A stretch of DNA of 64,000 nucleotides. Origin: RYN-133 sp963708645. Lineage in GTDB: Bacteria; Actinomycetota; Actinomycetes; Mycobacteriales; Jatrophihabitantaceae. This document shows, one piece after another, positions 1 to 7,900 of this stretch (position 1 is the first letter of the stretch; every line of letters begins with the position of its first letter). Below the pieces are notes generated by a model that did not search any database, was not told where the DNA came from, and saw only the letters and a list, made by a program, of their open reading frames with translations. The position numbers were made by a program, and so were the translations under genes. Where the stretch lies: the NCBI GenBank assembly GCA_963708645.1, contig CAVPTA010000014.1:310001-374000 (forward strand), written 5' to 3'.

Positions 1-1489
1 CGTCGTGCAACGCGGCCGCGATTTCGCCGGCCATGTTCTGGACGCGTAACTCGGCGAGGTGCAGATGTTCGTCAGCCGCTGCGACATAGCGGTCGACCGC
101 CCTTTCTCGATTCGCCCGTGCCCGGGCATGCTCGAGCTCGGTCGCGGCCAGTTCGGCGCGCGCCGTCGCCTGCGCGACGAGCCGGTCGAGCCGCGAGGTT
201 GCCGACTCGAGCAATTGCGCCTGCCCTTGTCCTTCCATCTCGGCAGCGCGGGCGACCGCAAGCTCGCCCGGCAACGCGGCGGCCCGCATCGCGAGCTGCT
301 CGGCGAGCTCGCGGGCGCGACGTAGCGCGCGGCGCGCGTCAACGAGTGCGCGCTCGAGTTCGGGCAGCCCCGCCTCGACGCCGACCAGGTGGTTCAGTTC
401 GGCTGCTTCGGTGCCCGCACGCTGTGCCTGCGTGGCCCAGTCGATTCCGGTGAGCCGTTCCGCGCTCGGTTGGGCTGCGAGAACCGCCGCCACTGCGGCC
501 TCGGCTTCGTCGAGCGCTGCGAGCAGCGGACGCACCGGTTCGGCGCGCTCTGCGGCAGCGAGGGCATGCGACGCGAGCTCGAAGTTCTTACGCGCCTGTT
601 CGTGCTCGTCGCGTCGGCGCACGGCTTGCGCGAATCGACGCATGCGATCGGCCGCCTCATCCGCGCGCCGCGCGCGACCTCGAGCCTGCTCGAGTGCGCC
701 GGACGCTGCTTCGGCGGCCATCGCCGAGTCGGCTGCCTGCGCGTCGAGCCGCACGCCGATTGCGTCGAGCCGGGAGTCCCGCTCGACCGGCGGCAAGGTT
801 GCGAGTTCGTCCTGGTCGGCCGGCGACAGGCCGGCGGCGGCACCCGCGCCGGAGACGCGGCGGCGCAGGCGCTCGGCCGCGCCATCGAGGTCGCCGGACA
901 CCTCGCGACGGCGGCGGTCGAGTTCGTCGGTGATGCGGTCGTACAGCTGGGTGCCGAACAGCTTGGTCAGCAACGCCCGCCGCTCGTCGTCGTTGGCGCG
1001 CAGGAATCGTGCGAACTCGCCCTGCGGCAGCAGCACGACCTGGGTGAACTGATCGCGGGTCAGGCCGAGATCGTCGGCGAGCATCTCACCGACCTCGTCC
1101 TTGCGTGCCGATCGGCTGACCCACCGCCCGCCCTCGAAGCGCTCGAGGTGCACCTGCGCACGTTCGAGGGTCGTTCCCTCACCGCGTCGTTTGGGACGCG
1201 GGTACTCCGGCGAACGGGTGACGCGCTGACGAACGCCCCGCAGCGAGAACTCCAGCGATACCTCGGGCTCGACGCCGACGGCGGCGAAGTGCGAGTGCAG
1301 GCGTCCCCATCCCCCGCCCTCGCCGGGGCCGTAGAGCGCGAAGGTGATCGCATCGAGGACCGTCGACTTTCCGGCGCCGGTGGGCCCGTCGAGCAGGAAC
1401 AACCCGCCCGCGCCGAGTGGTTCGAAGTCGATGCTCTGCTCGCCGGCGAACGGGCCGAACGCGCGCAAGCGGAGCCGATGCAACCTCAT
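1..1489 (-). CDS. sbcC: SbcC exonuclease subunit, ATPase (C-terminus beyond window)
   Basis: This is the N-terminal 496 codons of an SMC-like ATPase that works with SbcD to trim hairpins and protein-blocked DNA ends. Walker A is GPTGAGKST (residues about 35-43) after the typical opening MRLHRLRLRAFGPFAGEQ. The Q-loop region reads LLPQGEFARFL, a hallmark of the SbcC/Rad50 family. The second half seen here is an Ala/Arg/Glu-rich coiled coil. The start ATG (1489-1487) overlaps the sbcD stop as ATGA, so the two subunits are translationally coupled. The signature and Walker B parts lie beyond position 1. Family assignment is firm. Confidence 0.93.
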   Translation of the reverse strand, partial: MRLHRLRLRAFGPFAGEQSIDFEPLGAGGLFLLDGPTGAGKSTVLDAITFALYGPGEGGGWGRLHSHFAAVGVEPEVSLEFSLRGVRQRVTRSPEYPRPKRRGEGTTLERAQVHLERFEGGRWVSRSARKDEVGEMLADDLGLTRDQFTQVVLLPQGEFARFLRANDDERRALLTKLFGTQLYDRITDELDRRRREVSGDLDGAAERLRRRVSGAGAAAGLSPADQDELATLPPVERDSRLDAIGVRLDAQAADSAMAAEAASGALEQARGRARRADEAADRMRRFAQAVRRRDEHEQARKNFELASHALAAAERAEPVRPLLAALDEAEAAVAAVLAAQPSAERLTGIDWATQAQRAGTEAAELNHLVGVEAGLPELERALVDARRALRRARELAEQLAMRAAALPGELAVARAAEMEGQGQAQLLESATSRLDRLVAQATARAELAATELEHARARANRERAVDRYVAAADEHLHLAELRVQNMAGEIAAALHD

Positions 1490-2613
1490 GCTGTCTCCGC
1501 CTGCCGGGCAGCTTCGACGGCGGCGGCGAGTTCGTCACGTTGGTGCCGATCGGGCAGGGTCGAGTCGACCCACTCGACGAACAACGAGCACACCTCGACC
1601 GGATCACTGTGCTGCCGCATCCGTGCGAGATCGTCGGCTGCCGACATCGCTTCGACGTCCGGCTGGAAGTCGAGCACGAGCGTGTGCGGCCAGCGTTCGC
1701 GCAACCGCTCCATCGGCGCCGACGGTCGCGACGGATCGGTGAGCACGGCCCGCACCCACGCGTCGGCCGGCGGCCCAGCGGCAGCAGCAAGCAGATCGTC
1801 GAGACGCCCGCGCACCTCTGCCATCGGCCGCGTGATCGGCGTAGGAATGAGCTCGACACCGAGCGCGCCGTCATCGCCGACCTCAACGAGGGCGACGGAC
1901 TTGCGATGGTTGCGCTCGGAGAACGAGAACGGCAGCGGCGACCCGGCGTAGCGGGCGTTCCGTGCTACCTGCTGCGCGCCGTGCAGATGCCCGAGCGCTG
2001 CGTAGGTGATGCCACGAAAGACCGACGCAGGGACGTCACCGATACCGCCGACGCGGATGTCGCGTTCTGACTCGGACTCGGCCCCGCCGGTCACGAACGC
2101 GTGCGCGAGCACCACGACCTTCTCGATGTCACGCTGCGCAGCATCGGCGGTGACGCGGGCGACCGCGGCGCTCAGCACCGAGGCATGCGAACGGTCGGCA
2201 TCGAGATCGGCCATCACCGCATCGGGCAGCAGGTACGGGATGCCGTAGATGGCGAGGTCGTCGAGCACGATCGGCTCGCGCAGCGCGCTCAGGTCGGTGC
2301 ACAGGTGCACGCCCGCGTGCGCGGCCAGCGAACGCCCGAAGCCGAGCCGGATCGCCGAGTCGTGATTGCCGCTGGTCAGCACGACATCGACGGCGGCCGA
2401 GGCGAACCCGGCCAGGGCCTCGTCGAGCAAGGCGACTGCATCGGTCGGTGGCACCGCGCGGTCGTACACGTCACCGGCGACGAGCACCGCATCGACGCGC
2501 CGCTCGACGGCGGTGTCGACCAGCCAGCGTAAGAACGTGCGCTGGTGCTCGAGCATCGGCTCGCCGTGCAGCGCCCGGCCCAGATGCCAGTCGGAGGTGT
2601 GCAGGAATCTCAT
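1486..2613 (-). CDS. sbcD: SbcD exonuclease subunit (Mre11-type nuclease)
   Basis: A 375-residue metallophosphoesterase nuclease, the partner of SbcC in DNA end processing. All phosphoesterase motifs are visible in order: SDWHLG near the N-terminus (metal ligands Asp8, His10), GDVYD, SGNHD, LAHAF and LGHLHG. Length is normal for the family. It is first in a two-gene operon and its TGA overlaps the sbcC ATG by 4 nt. The start at 2613 gives the canonical MRFLHTSDWHLG opening with no extra residues. Confidence 0.95.
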   Translation of the reverse strand: MRFLHTSDWHLGRALHGEPMLEHQRTFLRWLVDTAVERRVDAVLVAGDVYDRAVPPTDAVALLDEALAGFASAAVDVVLTSGNHDSAIRLGFGRSLAAHAGVHLCTDLSALREPIVLDDLAIYGIPYLLPDAVMADLDADRSHASVLSAAVARVTADAAQRDIEKVVVLAHAFVTGGAESESERDIRVGGIGDVPASVFRGITYAALGHLHGAQQVARNARYAGSPLPFSFSERNHRKSVALVEVGDDGALGVELIPTPITRPMAEVRGRLDDLLAAAAGPPADAWVRAVLTDPSRPSAPMERLRERWPHTLVLDFQPDVEAMSAADDLARMRQHSDPVEVCSLFVEWVDSTLPDRHQRDELAAAVEAARQAETA

Positions 2614-2654
2614 CGCCTAGCGAGTATGGATCGGCCGGGCGACAGTTTCGGGGA

Positions 2655-3500
2655 TTACAGGTTGTAGACGCGCGCCGCGTTCCCGGCCAGGACGAGGTCG
2701 GCCGTCTCGTCGTCGGGCATCAGCTCGGCCACCGCCCGGGCGTTGGCCGCGATGCCCGGGATGCCCGGCCAGTCGGTGCCGAAGATCATCCGGCGGGTGA
2801 GTCGCGACCAGCTGTGCCGCGCGTAGTAGGTCTGCAGCCGGGACGGAGGCAGGCCGGACAGCTCGATCCACACACGCGGATTGGTCAGCGCCAGGAAGGC
2901 CGCGGCGTCGTACCACCAGCCGCGCCCGCCGTGGGCGAGGACGATGTCGAGATCTCGAAAGTCGCGCAGCACGTCATCGAGCAGCACCGGGTCGCCGTAC
3001 TGATTGAGCGCGCCGGGAAAGGTCGACGTCCCGCAGTGCACGATCACCGGAAGGCCACGTTCTTGGCAGATCGCATACGCGGGATAGAACGCGCGATCGT
3101 TGACCGCGATCCCGGCATGCACCGGGTGCACCTTCAACGCCACTGCGCCGAGGTCGAGCTGTCGCACCAGCTCCTCGTCCACCGGGAAGTGCACGTGCGG
3201 GTTCACGTTGGCCGCAAACCTGATTCGCTCCGGATTGTGCCGGGCCAGCGGCACGAGGTCCTCGACGGCCTGGACGCCGGTCACCCGCGGGCTGTACTCG
3301 GCGAGCACGACGGCGACATCGACCCCCTGCTCGTCGAGGTGCGCGTCGAAAGCGGCCGGCTGCACCACGCCGTCGGCGTCGTAGATCGCGCGCAACTGCG
3401 GTGAATCGAAATCCTGCACCCACGTGTCCCAGGCCAACTTCAACCCCGACAACTTCGCCGGATGCAGATGCACGTCGATCAGGCGATGGCCGTCCAGCAT
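2655..3500 (-). CDS. Amidohydrolase-2 family metal-dependent hydrolase
   Basis: A 281-residue TIM-barrel hydrolase. The metal-binding HxH lies in LIDVHLHP (residues 8-15), followed by a barrel His in VIVHCGTS, AHGG in the next strand, and the C-terminal Asp in FGTDWPG, the order expected of the ACMSD/amidohydrolase-2 family. These enzymes hydrolyse or decarboxylate small carboxylated substrates; the substrate here cannot be told from sequence. It follows sbcD's start by about 40 nt on the same strand but is probably a separate unit. No signal peptide, so cytoplasmic. Confidence 0.8.
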   Translation of the reverse strand: MLDGHRLIDVHLHPAKLSGLKLAWDTWVQDFDSPQLRAIYDADGVVQPAAFDAHLDEQGVDVAVVLAEYSPRVTGVQAVEDLVPLARHNPERIRFAANVNPHVHFPVDEELVRQLDLGAVALKVHPVHAGIAVNDRAFYPAYAICQERGLPVIVHCGTSTFPGALNQYGDPVLLDDVLRDFRDLDIVLAHGGRGWWYDAAAFLALTNPRVWIELSGLPPSRLQTYYARHSWSRLTRRMIFGTDWPGIPGIAANARAVAELMPDDETADLVLAGNAARVYNL

Positions 3501-3634
3501 GAGTCGATCTTAAGAGACGACGCCGACGGCGTGGTAGCAACGACCTCGCGGCGGGGGGCGCCGCGAGCTGTACCAGCCGGTATTCCCAGGACGACGTGCG
3601 TGTAATCAGCCTCGCCGCGAGATGTCCGGACGAC

Positions 3635-4822
3635 TCAGGTCGCGACACTGGTCGGCGCCGACACCGACTGCGTGCGCACCGCAGCCGGCGCAAGCGGCAG
3701 GGTGAAGCAGAACGCCGACCCACCGCCGGGCATCGGCTCGTACCAGGCGCGGCCGCCCTGTACCTCGGTGAGCGAACGCACGACGTAGAGGCCGAGTCCC
3801 ATCCCGTTGACGCGGACGCCGTTCGCGCGCGAGAACTGCCCGAACAGCTTCCCGCGGAACTCCTCGGGGACGCCTGCACCGTGGTCGATGACCATCACCT
3901 GCGCGAACTCGTCCTGCTCGGTGACCTGTACTTCGATCGGTGCGGCGCCGTACTTGATCGCGTTCGACACGAGGTTGCCCAGCATCTGCTGCACCCGGGT
4001 CGGATCGGCGCGCACCCAGATCGAGGACGGGCACTCGTTGCGCAACTCGACCCGTTCTGCCACGCCGAGCGCAACGCCGTCGACGAGCGGCGCGAGCCGG
4101 ATCGTCTCGACATCGACAGTGAGTACCCCGCGCTGCGACTGTGTCGAGGTCAGCAGGTCGCCCGTCACGCGGTCGAGCACCTGCGCCTGTCGCTGGATCG
4201 CGTCCAGCATTCGGTTGAACGTTCCCGCGTCGATCGAGTCGCGCTCGGTGCTCAGCAGTTCGGCCATCGCCAACAGCACGGTTGCCGGGCCGCGCAACTC
4301 GTGCGCCGCGCCGGCCAGGGCGGCGTGCACTCGATCGAGCTCGGTGCGGGTGGCACCCGATGGGTCGTCGACGCCGGAAACATCGACCACCGGCGCGGTC
4401 GGACGCTGTCGTGCCAGGGGCTTGACGACCTCGTCCATGCCGAGGATCTCGCAGAGCGCGCTGACGATCCGCTTCGCCGAGGTGCCCTTCTGCAGGTAGG
4501 CGTGCGCTCCGGCGGCCTTGGCCCGATCGGCCATCCGCTCGGAGTCGAAGGCCGAGAGCACGACCGTGCGCGATTCCGGCGACGCCCGCCGGATGTGCGC
4601 GAGGGCCTCGATGCCGTCCATCACCGGCATTGCAAGATCGATGACGACAAGGTCGGGACGTTCCGCACGCACCACCTCGACACCGCGGCGCCCGTCACTG
4701 GCATCGCCGACGACGTGGAACTGCCCGTTCGCCTCGAGCGCGACGCGCAGCAGCAGTCTGATGTCAGGGGTGTCGTCGATGAGGACGACGCGCACAGGCC
4801 GCACTGCCGCTGCCGCGCTCAT
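3635..4822 (-). CDS. Response-regulator receiver fused to a histidine kinase
   Basis: A 395-residue protein with inverted hybrid order. Residues about 10-125 are a CheY-like receiver (acidic pair in VLIDDTPD, phospho-acceptor Asp in VVIDLAMPVMDG, Lys in YLQKG). Residues about 175-385 are a kinase core with phospho-acceptor His in GAAHELRGP, N-box NLVSNAIKYG, G1 DHGAGVP and G2 GMGLGLYVV. No membrane segment, so it is a soluble node that receives a phosphoryl group or reads another sensor. It is last in a same-strand run with the membrane proteins at 4917-5498 and 5520-6143 (94 nt after the former), suggesting that those provide the sensory input. Confidence 0.87.
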   Translation of the reverse strand: MSAAAAVRPVRVVLIDDTPDIRLLLRVALEANGQFHVVGDASDGRRGVEVVRAERPDLVVIDLAMPVMDGIEALAHIRRASPESRTVVLSAFDSERMADRAKAAGAHAYLQKGTSAKRIVSALCEILGMDEVVKPLARQRPTAPVVDVSGVDDPSGATRTELDRVHAALAGAAHELRGPATVLLAMAELLSTERDSIDAGTFNRMLDAIQRQAQVLDRVTGDLLTSTQSQRGVLTVDVETIRLAPLVDGVALGVAERVELRNECPSSIWVRADPTRVQQMLGNLVSNAIKYGAAPIEVQVTEQDEFAQVMVIDHGAGVPEEFRGKLFGQFSRANGVRVNGMGLGLYVVRSLTEVQGGRAWYEPMPGGGSAFCFTLPLAPAAVRTQSVSAPTSVAT

Positions 4823-4916
4823 GCCCTCACCTCCCGCTGCCCAGCCGGTAGAGACGCTCGACGAACCGCACCACCCACGTGACCCTGCGGTGCAATGAGC
4901 ACCCTGGTTCCGGTTC

Positions 4917-5498
4917 TCACGACGTGTCCTCGATCGTGGCGGCGCGCGAGCGCAGCAGCGGCTCGTCGCGTCCGCTCGACTGCGGACCGAGCAGATTCGT
5001 GATCATGTCGCTGGCCGCGGCGATCGAGCTGTCGAGGGCGACCATCGCGCGGTCGCGCTGATCGAGTTCCAGCGACATCTTCGCGACGACCAGGCCCTGC
5101 AACACCGCATCGTTGAGCTGGATCGCTTCGTATTCGCGCTCGCGGATGTCCTCGAACAACTTCGCACCGTGCATCAGCGACGAGTACGTGCGTCGCAACG
5201 TCCAGTAGTAGATGGCGACTGCCGCGCCGACGATGTCCCAGGTCGCCATTTGCCAGTCGTAAGCCGCGCGCATCGCGAGCCCTTGACTGGTCTCGACGTG
5301 GCCGTACGGAAGCAGCATGTGGATGACATGACCGCCGTGGTGCACTGCGCACGTGAAGAAGATCGCGGCCGTAGCTGTGCCCAACGGGTTCGCGCGAAGT
5401 TGCTTGCTTTCGATGAGCGGACGCAGGATGCCCAAGCAGATCAGCAGGTACGCGACGCCGATGAGGGCATTGCACACCAGCCCGGTGATCCACCACAC
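4917..5498 (-). CDS. Membrane sensor resembling the ethylene-receptor domain, with kinase-like DHp tail
   Basis: A 193-residue protein with three predicted helices in residues 1-101, then a charged cytoplasmic tail. Helix 1 has IGVAY ending at Tyr17 and helix 2 has Cys50 and His54 (CAVHH). Tyr-to-Cys spacing (33) and Cys-x3-His equal Tyr32/Cys65/His69 of plant ETR1 as I remember it; the position of ETR1 Asp25 is Asn10 here. The region is His-rich (53, 54, 57, 60, 67), which suits copper or another metal. Residues 120-170 look like a HisKA_3 dimerisation helix pair (QLNDAVLQGL) but with Asn129 in place of the phospho-His, and no ATPase domain follows. Likely partner: the receiver-kinase encoded just downstream. 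The ethylene-domain assignment is inference from spacing. Confidence 0.6.
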   Translation of the reverse strand: MWWITGLVCNALIGVAYLLICLGILRPLIESKQLRANPLGTATAAIFFTCAVHHGGHVIHMLLPYGHVETSQGLAMRAAYDWQMATWDIVGAAVAIYYWTLRRTYSSLMHGAKLFEDIREREYEAIQLNDAVLQGLVVAKMSLELDQRDRAMVALDSSIAAASDMITNLLGPQSSGRDEPLLRSRAATIEDTS

Positions 5499-5519
5499 GC
5501 CAGCTCCTCCCCACGGCCT

Positions 5520-6143
5520 CTAGCTCGCCGTGACCAGGGTGGTGCGGATCGGAGCCGACTTCGTGGCTGTGCGCGCGAGCCACCATGCGGCAGCGATCGC
5601 GGTGAGGACCTCGGCGGCGCTGGCCAGCGTGTCGATCAGCCCGACGGGCTCCACCTCCGCCAGTCCGAACGGCAACCCGATGGAGCGCGTCAGCGCCCAC
5701 AGCACGACGGTGGCGACACTCAGCGCGATCGCGAACCTGGCGACCCTCCGCGAGGGGCGCCGCAGCAGCACCGCCGCAAGCACGATCTGACCGCCAGACA
5801 ATGCCACGAAGAACACGCCGAACCGCAAGCCTTCGCCGAAGTGCTCCGGTCCGACCGCGGCATGCACGCCGGCGGAGACGAGGGTCGCGATCGCGGCCAC
5901 GATCAGCGGCGTGACCCGCTTCGAGCGCGCAAGCTCGCCGCTGCGCTCGAGGTCGGCCAGAGCGCGTGCCCGCGCCCGTTCGACGAGCGTGCCGCGCGCG
6001 GCCGCACGGCGCAGCGAGGCAACACGACGCTGATCGGGCGCGGGGCGGACCAGGACGAATACCACGATGGCCCCGACGACCACGATCGCAGCGTGCAGCG
6101 CGTGAAGCAGGACAGTCGCCATCAAGAGCAGTGTGCCGGTCAC
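5520..6143 (-). CDS. Multi-pass membrane protein of unknown function
   Basis: A 207-residue integral membrane protein with about five hydrophobic segments (roughly 5-32, 78-95, 105-122, 135-152, 165-190) and a basic cytoplasmic loop at residues 35-75 (RRAAARGTLVERARARA). It has no motif I recognise; the stretch VHAAVGPEHF, with two histidines near a membrane face, may be functional. It lies 21 nt ahead of the ethylene-receptor-like sensor gene and is the first gene of that operon, so it may be part of the same sensing complex. Confidence 0.65.
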   Translation of the reverse strand: MTGTLLLMATVLLHALHAAIVVVGAIVVFVLVRPAPDQRRVASLRRAAARGTLVERARARALADLERSGELARSKRVTPLIVAAIATLVSAGVHAAVGPEHFGEGLRFGVFFVALSGGQIVLAAVLLRRPSRRVARFAIALSVATVVLWALTRSIGLPFGLAEVEPVGLIDTLASAAEVLTAIAAAWWLARTATKSAPIRTTLVTAS

Positions 6144-6283
6144 CTCGACCTCGGGCTAGCACCGAATTCACGGTCGGCGGGCGTTTGAGCCGTCCTCGTC
6201 CGGTATGGACCAGAAGATTCCGGGACGGACGGATGTGGCACACCTCGCGATTCGGACGGCGCTTCTCGGGGAGACTGATACGT

Positions 6284-7183
6284 ATGGGCAAACGCGTGCT
6301 CGTCACCGGTGCGTCCGGGTTCATCGGTAGACATCTGAGTGCCGCACTGGCTTCGGACGGTCACGAGGTCCGGGCGATGACGCGCAATCCACAGACTTAC
6401 GAGGGTCCCGGCGAGGCCGTGTACGGCGACGTCGACGACGCCGACTCGCTGGCCAAGGCGCTGCAAGGCATCGACGTGGCCTACTACCTCGTCCACTCCC
6501 TCGACTCCGACGACTTCGAGGAGAAGGACGCAGCCGCAGCACTCAACTTCGGCGGCGCTGCCGCCGAAGCGGGCACCGAACGCATCGTGTATCTCGGCGG
6601 CCTCGGCGTCGACGACGGAGAACTGTCCGCGCACCTGCGTTCACGTCGCCAGGTCGAACAACTGCTCGGCGTCGCCGGAGTGCCCGTGACGGTGTTGCGT
6701 GCGGCTGTCGTCGTCGGGCACGGCGGGATCTCCTGGGAGATCACCCGGCAACTCGTCGATCACCTGCCGGTGATGGTCACGCCCCGCTGGGTGTACACGC
6801 GCACACAGCCGATCGCACTGCCGGATGTGATCCGCTATCTCGTCGGCGTGCTCGACCATCCGGACGCGCGTGGTCGCGTGTTCGAGATCGGCGGCCCGGA
6901 CGTGCTGCGCTACATCGACATGCTCAAGCGCGCGGCATCAGTGCAGGGCAAGCGGCTGCCCAGCGTCGGCGTCCCGCTGCTGTCGCCGCGCCTGTCCGCG
7001 GGGTGGCTTGCCCTGGTCACCGACGTTGATCTCGCAACCGCGCGCAACCTCGTCGAGTCGATGACCAACGAGGTCGTCGTCCGCGACCATGCAATCGAGT
7101 CGCTCGTCCCGGGAACGCTGACGGGGTACGACGACGCGGTGCGCCAGGCCCTTGACGATCGCGCTCGCGAGCGAACTTCGTGA
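6284..7183 (+). CDS. NAD(P)H-binding atypical SDR-family protein
   Basis: A 299-residue Rossmann-fold protein. The dinucleotide-binding glycine motif is VTGASGFIGRHL at residues 6-17, followed by the GDV/D strand-3 region and YYLVHSLDS, as in YbjT/NDUFA9-like atypical short-chain dehydrogenases. Such proteins act as NmrA-like redox sensors or reductases; the substrate is unknown. The frame stays open further upstream, but homology begins at this ATG, which has GGGGAGA about 9 nt ahead. Its TGA overlaps the GTG start of the next gene by 4 nt, so the two are coupled. Confidence 0.85.
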   Translation: MGKRVLVTGASGFIGRHLSAALASDGHEVRAMTRNPQTYEGPGEAVYGDVDDADSLAKALQGIDVAYYLVHSLDSDDFEEKDAAAALNFGGAAAEAGTERIVYLGGLGVDDGELSAHLRSRRQVEQLLGVAGVPVTVLRAAVVVGHGGISWEITRQLVDHLPVMVTPRWVYTRTQPIALPDVIRYLVGVLDHPDARGRVFEIGGPDVLRYIDMLKRAASVQGKRLPSVGVPLLSPRLSAGWLALVTDVDLATARNLVESMTNEVVVRDHAIESLVPGTLTGYDDAVRQALDDRARERTS

Positions 7184-7893
7184 GACGCGTCCGCGCTCGG
7201 CTCGAGCGCACGGTCGCACCGGCGCTCATCGACAAGGTGCCGCGCGATCATGAACAACCGGACGAGGCGTTCCGCCGGCGCCGCACCGTCGCTGTGATCA
7301 CCCTCGTCGTCGGCGCGACCGTCCTCGGCTTCTCACTCGCGGTGAAGCCGGGTGACGCACTGTTCTATCCGCTCTCGCTTGCCGTCGCAGCGATCTGGAC
7401 GGCGGGCGGGTTCGCGTCCGGGCCGTTGCACCTCGGCTACCAGAACTCACGCGGCGCGCTGCGTCGGCCCGTGCTCACGCCGCTGGTCATCGGTCTGGTC
7501 GCCGCAGCGATCTTCATCCTGGGTGCGCTCGTGGTGCGCGAGATCGGACCGCTGCGCGACTACGTCGTCACGGTGCTCGAGCACGCCCGCAAGGGAAATC
7601 TGGGGCTGATCACTCTCGTCACAATTGTGAACGGCGTCGCCGAAGAGATCTTCTTCCGCGGCGCGCTGTTCGCCGCGATCGGACGGCGCCATCCGGTGTT
7701 GATCTCGACGGGCGTCTACGCGCTGGCGACGGTGGCAACAGCCAACCCGATGCTGGTCTTCGCCGCGCTGACACTCGGTGCGGTGCTCGGGCTGCAACGC
7801 CGCGCGTCGGGCGGCATCCTCGCGCCTGTCATCACGCACGTGACCTGGTCGACGCTGATGCTGTTCACGTTGCCCCCGCTGCTCGGAGCGTGA
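7180..7893 (+). CDS. CPBP-family intramembrane protease-like protein
   Basis: A 237-residue membrane protein with about six hydrophobic segments. The CPBP motif 1 is clear: AEEIFFRG (Glu155, Glu156, Arg160). The expected motif-2 FxxxH is not seen (the region reads VYALATVATANP), and motif 3 is HVTWS rather than HxxxN. It may therefore be a divergent member with altered or no protease activity. Family members act in prenyl-protein-type proteolysis, bacteriocin immunity or membrane protein maturation. The GTG start overlaps the previous stop (GTGA). It converges on the EAL-GAF gene with 7 nt between the stops. Confidence 0.82.
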   Translation: MRRVRARLERTVAPALIDKVPRDHEQPDEAFRRRRTVAVITLVVGATVLGFSLAVKPGDALFYPLSLAVAAIWTAGGFASGPLHLGYQNSRGALRRPVLTPLVIGLVAAAIFILGALVVREIGPLRDYVVTVLEHARKGNLGLITLVTIVNGVAEEIFFRGALFAAIGRRHPVLISTGVYALATVATANPMLVFAALTLGAVLGLQRRASGGILAPVITHVTWSTLMLFTLPPLLGA

Positions 7894-7900
7894 GCGAGGC

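Noticed and set aside
5966..6283. Upstream extension of the NAD(P)H-binding gene
   Set aside because: It is antisense to the 5520-6143 membrane-protein gene and Arg-rich; the glycine motif and ribosome binding site mark ATG 6284.
4819..6324. 501-codon minus-strand frame across two membrane-protein genes
   Set aside because: It is Arg-rich and hydrophilic, while another frame of the same strand gives two well-formed membrane proteins.
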